From the NCBI GenBank assembly GCA_009712635.1, contig WASS01000020.1, positions 1,001,208 through 1,065,207 on the forward strand: a stretch of 64,000 nucleotides of DNA, written 5' to 3'. This DNA comes from Hungatella sp. Its GTDB lineage: Bacteria > Bacillota > Clostridia > Lachnospirales > Lachnospiraceae. The translations under genes were made by a program, and so were the position numbers. Shown here piece by piece: positions 18,589-26,001 of this stretch (position 1 is its first letter; each line of letters opens with the position of its first letter). Under the pieces are notes generated by a model, which saw only the letters and a list, made by a program, of their open reading frames with translations, was not told the DNA's origin and ran no database searches.

Positions 18589-19012
18589 GGCTATCCTCCC
18601 CATAAGAAGCACAGTTTGCAGGAGTCTCATACACTTTTGCAGATTTCACGTCATAACCTCTCTGGCTTATTCTTTCATAAAAGTATCTTGAAAATTCTTC
18701 TGCTGTGGGGCGAAAATTTACTTCGACCAGTAAAAAACCCTCTTCTTTTAGAGCCGTAAGGGTCTTAGGCTTTAACGAGCCTGTTTCCATAATCAGAGAA
18801 TGGTCGAAATAATCGGTTTCTTCTTTTAAATCCTGTTTCAGCTTAGAGAAATCAACGATCATCCCCTGTGTCTGTCCTTCTTTTTGAAGTGTGGGGCTTT
18901 CAATTTCAATTACAACCCGCCATCTGTGACCGTGGATATTTTTGCATTTTCCATCATAGCCCTTTAAAAAATGAGCTGAGTCAAAACTTTGTTCTGTTTC
19001 CAGATAGTACAT
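18575..19012 (-). CDS. queD: 6-carboxy-5,6,7,8-tetrahydropterin synthase
   Basis: 145 residues. Converts dihydroneopterin triphosphate to 6-carboxytetrahydropterin. Zinc His residues are in SFDSAHFL and IHGHRWRV, and the catalytic Cys is in GKCKNIHGH. The C-terminus VYETPANCASYGE holds the conserved Glu that binds the pterin. It is the first gene of the operon, 150-200 nt downstream of a preQ1-I aptamer and a leader terminator; AAAGGACAAAGAGA precedes the ATG. Confidence 0.95.
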   Translation of the reverse strand: MYYLETEQSFDSAHFLKGYDGKCKNIHGHRWRVVIEIESPTLQKEGQTQGMIVDFSKLKQDLKEETDYFDHSLIMETGSLKPKTLTALKEEGFLLVEVNFRPTAEEFSRYFYERISQRGYDVKSAKVYETPANCASYGEDSHGRL

Positions 19013-19069
19013 TGTCTCTTTGTCCTTTCGAAATTCAGAGGCAGAATTTTAACTTTGCCGTATCACTGC

Positions 19070-19101
19070 AAAAAAAGCAGACATATGACTATGCCTGCTT
19101 T
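19070..19101 (-). terminator. Leader terminator (attenuator) of the que operon
   Basis: On the minus strand, a 12-bp stem (AAAGCAGGCATA paired with TATGTCTGCTTT, one G-U pair, 4-nt loop) is followed by T residues. It lies in the untranslated leader between the preQ1 aptamer and queD, so it is the likely off-switch. A second foldable segment between them (ACGAAAA ... TTTTCGT) could serve as an alternative structure. Confidence 0.75.
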
Positions 19102-19169
19102 CTCTATCTGCACGAAAAAAAGCTATAATAACTGCGATAACTTTTCGTTCCAACAATATTAAAATCAGC

Positions 19170-19212
19170 CCTAGTTTTGTTTATAGACAGGATGGTACTA
19201 ATGAACTGTCTT
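19170..19212 (-). promoter_or_regulatory. preQ1-I riboswitch aptamer
   Basis: Minus strand. P1 is AGACAG (19207-19212 region) paired with CTGTCT (19185-19190 region). The loop begins TTC and contains TAGT (19197-19200), which can pair with ACTA (19172-19175) after the A-rich linker ATAAACAAA to form the H-type pseudoknot P2. Order, loop sizes and the A-rich L3 match the known preQ1-I class. It starts only about 7 nt after the predicted transcription start and precedes all five preQ1 genes, so feedback repression by preQ1 is expected. Confidence 0.82.
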
Positions 19213-19225
19213 CTATGCGGATAAA

Positions 19226-19254
19226 AGTATAACACCGTTTTCTCCTTGCGTCAA
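19226..19254 (-). promoter_or_regulatory. Sigma-A promoter of the que operon
   Basis: On the minus strand, TTGACG (19249-19254) and TATACT (19226-19231) with a 17-bp spacer. The predicted start near 19219 places the preQ1 aptamer at the very 5' end of the RNA. Confidence 0.8.
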
Positions 19255-19272
19255 GTTAAGGAGCGTGTTACA

Positions 19273-20628
19273 TTACCGGATTGCCTGAGGAAAACTAAAT
19301 ACATGGTAAGGATCATACCGACTCTCTGTCTGTCTTAATCTGCAGACATTCTCGCCGTAATACTCCTTCTCATAATCAGTCAGCCGGTTATAAGGAAAAT
19401 TAATATAGGAGCCCTCCGTGATTGACTTTAAATACTGAAATCTGGGATAAAGCCACTGCCTGTTAATCTCCCCATAGCAATCATTTTCCCAAACCGACTG
19501 GATCCCCATGATATAAGACTCATCCCGGTAAAAATAAGCGGTGCTGACAGGGCTTACCTCCCGGATCTTACCGCCAAGTGCATAGACGGTAACTGCCGCA
19601 TAAACCGAGCCTTCCGCCCGTTCTGCAATCAGACCGGCAATCCGCATCCGCTCTTTTGCTCCGTACATTCTTTGAACAAATCGTCCAGTGGACTGAAACT
19701 TTTCAGAATCCGGATAGGAAGATTGTATTTTTTCCATAGCCTGAAAAAATGACAGTTCCTCATAAGATAAAACTGCCCCGTCCCTTTTAAAAGGGGTTAA
19801 TATGGCCGCGGCTTCCTTTGCTGAACCATAAAACAAACCTCTCCCGAAAATCCCAAGTCCGTCTTGCGGCGAATTGTACATACTGATATTCATGGTAATT
19901 CGCGGATCTAAACCCACCAGCCATTTCTGCCAGACTCCTAAAAATCCCGCCATTTCCTCAAGACCAGGTTTGGTATACTCAAGCTCCACCAGAGTTACTG
20001 CTGTTATCCTTGGCGGCAGCCGAAATCTTAAAGAGGTAACAACACCAAAATTGCCTCCGCCAGCTCCTCTTAAAGCCCAGAACAGATCTGGGTTACAGGT
20101 TTCATCAGCAGTTAAAACCTTTCCTTCATAATTAACTATCTCCACAGCTTTTAAGCTGTCACAGCCCAGCCCCAGGAAACGGCTTGAATATCCCCAGCCA
20201 CCTCCCAGTGTATAACCAGCTGCTCCCACAGTCGGACAGGTTCCTCCCGGGAAGGGATATCCCTTTTCTCCTACAAAATTGTACACTTCCCGGTTTTGAA
20301 CACCGCTTTCCATAACAACATACTGCCCGGAACCAGAAAGATGGATGTCCTTCAATGGACTCACATCAATCACCAGGACCCCGTTACCGGTGGAATAACC
20401 CTGATAATGATGACCGCCTGACCGGATTCGTATTCCCATCTCATGTCTTCTTGCAAAATGTACTGCATTTTGTATATCAGAAATCTGGCTGCAATAAACA
20501 ATTACCTCCGGGAATTTCTGAACTGCCCGATTCCACTCCTGCCTTGCCTTTTCATATTCTTTCTGGTTGGGAGTAATAATTACTCCCGTTAAACCATCTT
20601 GATACAGACTCACTTTTATCACCAGCAT
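19273..20628 (-). CDS. FAD-linked oxidase, berberine-bridge (BBE) type
   Basis: 451 residues. FAD_binding_4 (VAO fold) with both sites for bicovalent FAD: His in RSGGHHYQGYS and Cys in GGTCPTVGAAGYTLGGGWG. The C-terminal BBE motif is YYGENVCRL then RYDPYHVFSFPQAI. Such flavoproteins use O2 to oxidise sugars or alcohols; the Bacillus relative CotQ/YvdP is a spore-coat protein, which would reconcile it with an anaerobe. No signal peptide. The start is not certain: the ribosome site before ATG 20628 is weak, and a GTG five codons in is possible. It is monocistronic with its own promoter. Confidence 0.9.
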   Translation of the reverse strand: MLVIKVSLYQDGLTGVIITPNQKEYEKARQEWNRAVQKFPEVIVYCSQISDIQNAVHFARRHEMGIRIRSGGHHYQGYSTGNGVLVIDVSPLKDIHLSGSGQYVVMESGVQNREVYNFVGEKGYPFPGGTCPTVGAAGYTLGGGWGYSSRFLGLGCDSLKAVEIVNYEGKVLTADETCNPDLFWALRGAGGGNFGVVTSLRFRLPPRITAVTLVELEYTKPGLEEMAGFLGVWQKWLVGLDPRITMNISMYNSPQDGLGIFGRGLFYGSAKEAAAILTPFKRDGAVLSYEELSFFQAMEKIQSSYPDSEKFQSTGRFVQRMYGAKERMRIAGLIAERAEGSVYAAVTVYALGGKIREVSPVSTAYFYRDESYIMGIQSVWENDCYGEINRQWLYPRFQYLKSITEGSYINFPYNRLTDYEKEYYGENVCRLRQTESRYDPYHVFSFPQAIR

Positions 20629-20644
20629 TTCTCAAAGATTCAGA

Positions 20645-20672
20645 ATCATACTGTATGATATGAGTTTGTCTA
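20645..20672 (-). promoter_or_regulatory. Sigma-A promoter of the BBE oxidase gene
   Basis: On the minus strand, TAGACA (20667-20672) and TATGAT (20645-20650) with a 16-bp spacer, just upstream of the start. The -10 is part of a small palindrome, ATCATA-CTG-TATGAT, which might also bind a regulator. Confidence 0.55.
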
Positions 20673-20701
20673 TCAACAGGGCACTCCGGCTGTCCGGCTG
20701 A

Positions 20702-22078
20702 TTATTTTCCCTCTGCTTCTAACTGCGCAATTTTCTCCTGAAACTGAGGAAGATGCTTTTTGTGAGCCACTAAAAGTTCATCAAGGATAGTTCCCGCTAT
20801 CTTACCGCTTGGAACCAGTGGATTTAAGGTAAATGCCTGCTGTGCAGTACCATAATCACCGGTTACTGCTGCTTTTATGGTAGTCAGTTCCATGTCCTTC
20901 ATCAGCTGCAGCAGACCTCTGGTGGAAGAATCAAAGCTTCCCCATGAAATGGGCACCGGACCGCCTGCTGTAATAATGCTGCTGACTTCAACAACCACGT
21001 CATCCGGCAGATCGGAGATTGCTCCATTGTTTCTTGTGCTCACAACCATGGTAGTCTTCTTATCATTATAAATGGATGCGATCAGCTCACAGGCAGCATC
21101 GGAATAGAATGCACCGCCCCGCTTTTCCAGCTGAACCGGCTTTACATTTAAATCCGGATCCTTATAAAGTTCAAACAGCTCTGCTTCCGTCTTCTTTACA
21201 AGCTCTGCTCTTGTTTCCCCTTTTGCAAACGCCTCCAGCTCTTCCTTCAGCATATCATCTGTAATGTAATAATACCGGTGATACATACAAGGAATGATTC
21301 CAAGATCTCTGATCTGATCTGCTAAAAAGGCGATATTGGGAATGTTTTGAACTCCGGAGCTTTTCAGCCCCTGCATGGCATTTTTAAGACCATCCGGCTT
21401 TGTATATACCGACTCAAGAACTTCGCCTGTTTTTTCCACACCCTCATGATTCCATACTCTGTGCCAGTGGAAATGGTTTAAGCCGCCGAAACGGAAAAAC
21501 AAATCCTCTTCCTTTTCCTGCAAAGCGCCTGCCGCAATCTTTCTGCACATAATGGGAACGTTGCACAGCCCCACTACCTTATCCCATTTGCCGTAACGCA
21601 TCACTGCTTCGGTCACCATACCAGAGGGGTTTGTAAAGTTTACAAGCCATGCATCCGGGCAGAGTTCCTTCATATCCTCCACAATTTCCAGAATGACTGG
21701 AACTGTACGGAACGCCTTAAACATACCGCCTGCACCGTTGGTCTCCTGCCCGATTACTCCGTGTGACAATGGAATCCGTTCGTCCTTAATCCGTGCATCC
21801 AAAAGTCCTACCCGAAACTGGGTGGAAACAAAATCTGCATCCTTTAAAGCCGCTCTCCGATCCAGAGTTAAATGAACCTCCCAGTCAAGACCTGCTGCTT
21901 TCACCATACGTTTTGCAAGGTTTCCTACAATTTCCAGCTTTTCTTTTCCCTCTTCAATATCCACCAGCCAGATTTCTCCAATGGGAAGTTCCTCTTTCCG
22001 TTTGATAAAGCCTTCTATCAGTTCAGGGGTATAACTGGACCCGCCTCCGATGGTTACTATTTTAATTTTTCCTTTCAT
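20702..22078 (-). CDS. Family 4 glycoside hydrolase (6-phospho-beta-glucosidase type)
   Basis: 458 residues. GH4 enzymes use NAD+ and a divalent metal and cleave phosphorylated disaccharides by an oxidation-elimination mechanism. The Rossmann motif IVTIGGGSSYTPELIEGF is at the N-terminus, with LVDIEEG (adenine ribose), NFTNPSG, the metal Cys in GLCNVPI and the metal His in NHFHWHRVW. The pattern is closer to 6-phospho-beta-glucosidases (CelF/LicH) than to alpha-galactosidases. Start ATG 22078 has GGAGGTAAGCAG. An RpiR-family regulator lies directly upstream; no PTS genes are in the window. Confidence 0.92.
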   Translation of the reverse strand: MKGKIKIVTIGGGSSYTPELIEGFIKRKEELPIGEIWLVDIEEGKEKLEIVGNLAKRMVKAAGLDWEVHLTLDRRAALKDADFVSTQFRVGLLDARIKDERIPLSHGVIGQETNGAGGMFKAFRTVPVILEIVEDMKELCPDAWLVNFTNPSGMVTEAVMRYGKWDKVVGLCNVPIMCRKIAAGALQEKEEDLFFRFGGLNHFHWHRVWNHEGVEKTGEVLESVYTKPDGLKNAMQGLKSSGVQNIPNIAFLADQIRDLGIIPCMYHRYYYITDDMLKEELEAFAKGETRAELVKKTEAELFELYKDPDLNVKPVQLEKRGGAFYSDAACELIASIYNDKKTTMVVSTRNNGAISDLPDDVVVEVSSIITAGGPVPISWGSFDSSTRGLLQLMKDMELTTIKAAVTGDYGTAQQAFTLNPLVPSGKIAGTILDELLVAHKKHLPQFQEKIAQLEAEGK

Positions 22079-22153
22079 CTGCTTACCTCCTGGTATTTGA
22101 TAAAAAAAGCATACTCCAAAAATCCGGGAAATGGAATGGATTTGCTTTCTTTG

Positions 22154-22185
22154 GGAACAAGCATGGAGATTTTGGCATTTGTTCC
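22154..22185. promoter_or_regulatory. Inverted repeat upstream of the GH4 gene (candidate operator)
   Basis: GGAACAA (22154-22160) and TTGTTCC (22179-22185) are perfect 7-bp arms 18 bp apart, in the gap between the GH4 gene and the regulator. The placement upstream of the glycosidase fits an RpiR-type dimer site, but no -35/-10 pair could be assigned with confidence. Confidence 0.4.
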
Positions 22186-22192
22186 ACAAAAA

Positions 22193-22216
22193 AAACAGGG
22201 TGTTTTATCCCTGTTT
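22193..22216 (-). terminator. Intrinsic terminator of the RpiR regulator gene
   Basis: On the minus strand, AAACAGGG and CCCTGTTT are followed by a run of T. The regulator's TAA stop is in the hairpin loop. It suggests that the GH4 gene downstream is transcribed mainly from its own promoter. Confidence 0.75.
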
Positions 22217-22951
22217 CTTTTCCATGGTCAGCCTTGCTAAGGCTTCCACAATATAAACTGCCGGAATCTGAGACGTGATATCCACCTTCATCTCTTCCAT
22301 CTCTTTTCTTTCTTTTTGAATATAGTAGGAAATGTTGTAATCTGAGATTCTTGCCAGAGTGCTGTTCCTGCTGTTTGTAATGGAAACCAGAGTGCTGCTG
22401 CTCTCCTTCAATATAGAAGAATTCTCTATAATAATATTGGTCTCCCCTTCCACAGACAAAACAATAATGATACTTTCCTCTGGAAACTCCAGATTTATGG
22501 GAAACATGGGACCGTTAATCCCGGTTGAAAATATTCCGATATTGCAGAAATACCGGCTTGCATATTCCGCCATGATTCCTGAATTACCGGTTCCAATAAA
22601 AATAATCTGCCGTTTTCCTGCAATCACTTCCGCAATAGTATCCAGCTGTTTTTGAAATGCATCTGAGTTGACCCGTTCAAAAAAATCTGTGATGGAGGAT
22701 AGATCAAACCGTTTTTTCACAGATCCCTTCTTTTCCTTTTCCAGCTTAAACCGCACCTTAAATTCCGAAAAACCGCTGCACATGGTTTTCCTGCAAAACC
22801 GGGTAATGGTGGTGGTAGACACATGAGCTTCCTTCGCCACCTCACGGATTGTCATATACGGTATCTTCTCACTGTTTTTTAATATATAATTGTAAACCTC
22901 GTAGTCCAGTTCCCCAAATTGTTCCATCACCTGACGGGAAAACAATGTCAT
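22205..22951 (-). CDS. RpiR/MurR-family transcriptional regulator
   Basis: 248 residues: an N-terminal HTH_6 domain (TIREVAKEAHVSTTTITRFCRKTMCSGFSEFK, residues ~35-68) and a SIS sugar-phosphate-binding domain (IIFIGTGNSGIMAEYASRYF at about 117-136, then IIVLSVEGET). Members sense phosphosugars and control nearby catabolic genes, here the adjacent GH4 glycosidase. Its start codon overlaps the stop of a short fragment resembling an alanine symporter. Confidence 0.92.
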   Translation of the reverse strand: MTLFSRQVMEQFGELDYEVYNYILKNSEKIPYMTIREVAKEAHVSTTTITRFCRKTMCSGFSEFKVRFKLEKEKKGSVKKRFDLSSITDFFERVNSDAFQKQLDTIAEVIAGKRQIIFIGTGNSGIMAEYASRYFCNIGIFSTGINGPMFPINLEFPEESIIIVLSVEGETNIIIENSSILKESSSTLVSITNSRNSTLARISDYNISYYIQKERKEMEEMKVDITSQIPAVYIVEALARLTMEKKQG

Positions 22952-23061
22952 AACCAGTCACCTCTTACTAATCCTGTTTCATCTGTTTTTCTGATTCCAG
23001 GTAAACGAACCGTTAAATAGATCCCGGTTCCTACCAGGATAAGAATCATTGGCAGTCGCCA
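22948..23061 (-). pseudogene. Remnant resembling the N-terminus of an AGCS alanine/glycine:cation symporter
   Basis: The frame from the Trp codon at 23061 reads WRLPMILILVGTGIYLTVRL, which closely matches the conserved first membrane helix of AGCS (AlsT-like) symporters, whose pattern is W-x-x-P followed by LLVGTGIYLTIR. It continues for only about 18 more residues before a stop that overlaps the rpiR start (ATGA); the remaining ~400 residues are absent. No good ribosome site was seen. Read as a decayed gene fragment left by a deletion; the match is short. Confidence 0.45.
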
Positions 23062-23132
23062 AGCTAATATTAGTATTATAAGTCACAAGCCCCGGATTCA
23101 GCAACCTGTTTTGTATTTTTACAACAACTCCA

Positions 23133-23174
23133 TAAAAAATGCTTTCTTTGAAGCGTTTACCTCAAAGAAAGCAT
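23133..23174 (-). terminator. Intrinsic terminator after the amidase gene
   Basis: On the minus strand, a perfect 12-bp stem (ATGCTTTCTTTG / CAAAGAAAGCAT, 12-nt loop) is followed by TTTTT, 21 bp after the amidase stop. Confidence 0.9.
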
Positions 23175-23194
23175 CACTCAAAAACTTTTCTGAC

Positions 23195-23764
23195 CTAAGC
23201 AAATCCAAAATACCGTAAAAGCCCCAGATAAATTCCGTAAGCAAATCCATACTGGTCATTTTTAAGCTTTTCTGCATCCGATGGATTGCTTATATATCCC
23301 AGTTCTATTAAATTAGCGGGCATATCTGCATTCCTAAGTACATACAAAGAAGGATTTTCCCGGATTCCATTGTTTTTGGTTCCAACCATATCATTAATCC
23401 CGCCCATAATCTGTTCCGCCAGCCACTGTCCCTGGGTAAAATACTGATAAATGTATACTTCCGTTCCGTTAATTTCGGGATTAGGATTTAAATTGCAGTG
23501 GATGCTGATAAAATAATCTGCCGGCCACTGGTTTGCCATGGCAACCCTGGCTGCCAGGCTGGTAGTATTGTTGGTACCCAGAACGGTATCCGGCTGTGGC
23601 CTTGAGACTCTCGCCTCAAACCGGGGATCACTGTTTAAGAGGTTTTGTAAGTAAATTCCCACCTGGTAATTAATTTCTGATTCCTGTAATCCATTGGCCT
23701 CTGCACCGCTGTTAAAATATCCGCTGGGATTATGTCCCTGATCAATAAATATTTTAATTGCCAT
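23195..23764 (-). CDS. N-acetylmuramoyl-L-alanine amidase (Amidase_3)
   Basis: 189 residues, a single catalytic domain. Cleaves the lactyl-L-Ala bond of peptidoglycan. Zinc ligands are His in FIDQGHNPSG, Glu in GLQESEINYQ and His in FISIHCNLNP; the catalytic Glu is in NLIELGYISNP. There is no signal peptide and no cell-wall-binding repeat, as in CwlC-like enzymes that act after mother-cell lysis during sporulation. Start ATG 23764 is chosen for AAAGGA upstream; an ATG 24 bases further up is possible. Monocistronic, with a promoter-like TTTACC-N17-TATTAT upstream and a strong terminator. Confidence 0.92.
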   Translation of the reverse strand: MAIKIFIDQGHNPSGYFNSGAEANGLQESEINYQVGIYLQNLLNSDPRFEARVSRPQPDTVLGTNNTTSLAARVAMANQWPADYFISIHCNLNPNPEINGTEVYIYQYFTQGQWLAEQIMGGINDMVGTKNNGIRENPSLYVLRNADMPANLIELGYISNPSDAEKLKNDQYGFAYGIYLGLLRYFGFA

Positions 23765-23860
23765 CTCGCATTTCCTTTCCATCTTCACTATAATAAATAT
23801 ATTCGGGGAAATGGTAAATGCTACATATTTTGGACTTTTTTGTATATTTTTGAATGTACT

Positions 23861-24703
23861 TTATGAATAAAGAACCTTTTCTCCATGCCTTCCAAGCCAG
23901 TATTTCAAGCCTGGGTATTTAATGGTTATATAATCTTCAAAACGGTCGGGGTCTTCCTGATTGCTGGAAAACATCTCATAATGGCCGGGAACCGTAAGCC
24001 CTGGTTTCATTGCTCCTGCCAGATCCACTGCTTCCTGATACGTCATGTTTCCTATGATATTGGAGCGGTAGCGTACTCCATCCCTTCCGTTAATGGGAAG
24101 AAACATCACATCCATATCTCCAAAACTTCTTAATTTGCTGTACAGCCCTTCATAAATGCAGGTATCGCCTGAATGATACAGCTTAACTCCCATTCCTTCC
24201 AGCACAACTCCTGTGTACGGATATTGACCGGTAACCGGATCCTGATCCAGAAACTCATGGGCAGAGGCAACCCCTGTCACTTCTATTCCATTTTTCAGAA
24301 TAAGTTTTTTTCCATCATCCAATCCCAGAAATCGGCTCTCATCAATCTGCTGCTCCGAACTCAGGGATTGAATCAGCTTCATTGGTGCCAGAAATGTGGC
24401 TCCAGGCGAGCTGACGGAAAGCTGATGCCAGACGCTGCGGTCTATGTGATCCAGATGATCATGAGTTCCAATTATGTAATCTGCATTGGTTATCTCACTG
24501 GGGTCTAAGAGCGGTGCAATCCTTCTGTCAGGACGTTCAGAGAGAAATGCATCGATATAGATTGTAACCGTACCCAGCTTTATTGCATACCCCAGCTGCC
24601 CAAGCCACCAGAACGCTGCCTGTCCTTCCTCTGGTACTGTCTCGTTTATTTCTGCAATTAAGTCTTTCCCGCTTTTCGCGGTTTCCATGTACTGCTGTTT
24701 CAT
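23861..24703 (-). CDS. MBL-fold metallohydrolase (UlaG-like)
   Basis: 280 residues. Metallo-beta-lactamase fold with the HxHxDH metal motif in GTHDHLDHID (about residues 90-98), further ligands in YHSGDTCIYEG and VPGHYEMF. AFWWLGQLGYAIKLG near the N-terminus is typical of the UlaG (L-ascorbate-6-phosphate lactonase) subgroup, but no ascorbate genes are nearby, so the substrate is open. Start ATG 24703 follows GGAGGCGG; a GTG 36 bases upstream has no ribosome site. Confidence 0.87.
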   Translation of the reverse strand: MKQQYMETAKSGKDLIAEINETVPEEGQAAFWWLGQLGYAIKLGTVTIYIDAFLSERPDRRIAPLLDPSEITNADYIIGTHDHLDHIDRSVWHQLSVSSPGATFLAPMKLIQSLSSEQQIDESRFLGLDDGKKLILKNGIEVTGVASAHEFLDQDPVTGQYPYTGVVLEGMGVKLYHSGDTCIYEGLYSKLRSFGDMDVMFLPINGRDGVRYRSNIIGNMTYQEAVDLAGAMKPGLTVPGHYEMFSSNQEDPDRFEDYITIKYPGLKYWLGRHGEKVLYS

Positions 24704-24744
24704 TTTAAATCCGCCTCCGGTTCCATGTTTTACTTTCACAAATT

Positions 24745-24772
24745 ATCATACCACAGATTCTTCCAGATGCAA
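24745..24772 (-). promoter_or_regulatory. Sigma-A promoter of the MBL hydrolase gene
   Basis: On the minus strand, TTGCAT (24767-24772) and TATGAT (24745-24750) with a 16-bp spacer, about 40 bp upstream of the start codon. Confidence 0.6.
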
Positions 24773-24790
24773 CCTGCCCATATCAGAAAA

Positions 24791-24816
24791 TGCCGGGCTG
24801 CATTAACAGCCCGGCA
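24791..24816. other. Strong GC-rich hairpin in the divergent gap
   Basis: TGCCGGGCTG / CAGCCCGGCA, a perfect 10-bp stem with a 6-nt loop. On the minus strand it is followed by TTTTC, as in a terminator, but no minus-strand gene ends here, so it may be left from a lost gene or shield the MBL promoter. The rest of the 24704-25028 gap is AT-rich with nothing else recognisable beyond the promoter of the MBL gene. Confidence 0.5.
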
Positions 24817-25028
24817 GTACTATGTGCATGCTTAAGATAATTTCAGCATATTTATAACTTTGCTATATTAATTGTTCTGAAATACTTCTTCTCATATTTT
24901 ATCCTATGTATCATAGCTTTTCCCCGTGATGAAAAAAACTTATTTTTCCTAATCTTTCCCCTTTTTTTCTTATTACATAAGGCAATTCTGACGACATTCT
25001 AAGGAGAAATAATAAAAGGAGAAAACAT

Positions 25029-25784
25029 ATGATAACCTACAAAAATCTTTATGACAATGGAAACATGCTTAAGATTAATGAACGTGGCTGCGTTAAGGTA
25101 TTTGAGCATCAGAAAGACTTAAGTGTTGAATCCGGCTCTGCCATCGCTTCCTATTATGCTTCCAAGATGAATATTCGAAAAAGGCAGGTTTTAATTGAAC
25201 TTAATGGCAATTCCTACACGGTTCAGGCTGGTGCCATGCAGTGGACTTCCGGCTCCGTTGCCATGACTTCCGGAATAAAGGGCGTAGGCGATTTTCTGGG
25301 TAAGGCACTGGCTTCCAAGGTGACAAAAGAATCTTCTGCAAAGCCGGAATTTAAAGGCAGCGGTCTTTTGATGCTGGAGCCAACTTACAAGCACATACTT
25401 CTGGAAGAGGTTTCAGAATGGGGAAGTATGGTGCTGGAAGACGGATTATTCCTGGCCTGTGATTCCGACATCAAACAGAATGTAGTTGCAAGAACCACAC
25501 TGACCTCAGCCGTTGCCGGTAAGGAAGGCTTCTTTAATCTATGTCTGACCGGTCAGGGAATCGCAGTTTTAGAAAGCCCTGTGCCCAGAGAAGAGCTGAT
25601 TGAATTTGAATTAAAAGACGATGAAATTAAAATTGACGGAAACATGGCAATTGCCTGGTCTAATTCCTTAAAATTCACAGTAGAACGTTCCTCCAAATCC
25701 CTGATTGGTTCCGCAGTCTCAGGGGAAGGCCTTGTCAATGTTTACCGGGGAACCGGCAAGATTCTCATGGCGCCAGTGGGTTAA
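25029..25784 (+). CDS. AIM24 family protein (DUF124/TIGR00266)
   Basis: 251 residues, all-beta. Contains the family pattern FKGSGLLMLEPTYKHILLEEV, then LEDGLFLACDSDIKQNV, then GFFNLCLTGQGIAVLESP. It resembles AIM24-like proteins, which form trimeric beta-barrel-like shells of unknown biochemical role in bacteria; they often sit near stress or membrane genes. No signal peptide. A strong AAAGGAG ribosome site precedes ATG 25029, and a terminator follows, so it is monocistronic. Confidence 0.88.
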   Translation: MITYKNLYDNGNMLKINERGCVKVFEHQKDLSVESGSAIASYYASKMNIRKRQVLIELNGNSYTVQAGAMQWTSGSVAMTSGIKGVGDFLGKALASKVTKESSAKPEFKGSGLLMLEPTYKHILLEEVSEWGSMVLEDGLFLACDSDIKQNVVARTTLTSAVAGKEGFFNLCLTGQGIAVLESPVPREELIEFELKDDEIKIDGNMAIAWSNSLKFTVERSSKSLIGSAVSGEGLVNVYRGTGKILMAPVG

Positions 25785-25808
25785 CCATCCCGTTATTCAT
25801 TAACTCCA

Positions 25809-25850
25809 AACCGGATATGTCATATAACCAATGACATATTCGGTTTTTTT
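25809..25850 (+). terminator. Intrinsic terminator after the AIM24 gene
   Basis: AACCGGATATGTCAT pairs with ATGACATATTCGGTT (one G-U, 7-nt loop), followed by seven T. It insulates the downstream Dlt-like operon. Confidence 0.9.
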
Positions 25851-25905
25851 GATTATAAATATCTAAATAAATTTTAAAACAATTACGGAAATAATGTCTC
25901 ACTAT

Positions 25906-25922
25906 TTCTTAATAATTCTTAA
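25906..25922 (+). promoter_or_regulatory. Direct repeat, candidate OmpR/PhoB-family binding site
   Basis: TTCTTAA occurs at 25906-25912 and 25916-25922, a spacing of exactly 10 bp, ending 16 bp before the -35 box of the operon. Direct repeats with one-turn spacing upstream of -35 are what activators of this family bind; autoregulation by the first gene is the likely role. Confidence 0.5.
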
Positions 25923-25938
25923 ATCAGGCTATATCGCC

Positions 25939-25966
25939 TTGTTATTGCATCTATAAGTGCTATAAT
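25939..25966 (+). promoter_or_regulatory. Sigma-A promoter of the two-component/Dlt-like operon
   Basis: TTGTTA (25939-25944) and a perfect TATAAT (25961-25966) with a 16-bp spacer, 35 bp before the response regulator start. Confidence 0.75.
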
Positions 25967-26001
25967 TCACTTGATTAAATCAATCAAGGAGGCATCTGTC
26001 C

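Noticed and set aside
23195-23764. Prophage endolysin
   Set aside because: The amidase is a lone gene with its own promoter and terminator; no holin or other phage genes are nearby.
24791-24816. Terminator of an unseen gene
   Set aside because: Although the hairpin looks like one on the minus strand, no minus-strand frame ends before it; kept only as an unexplained hairpin.
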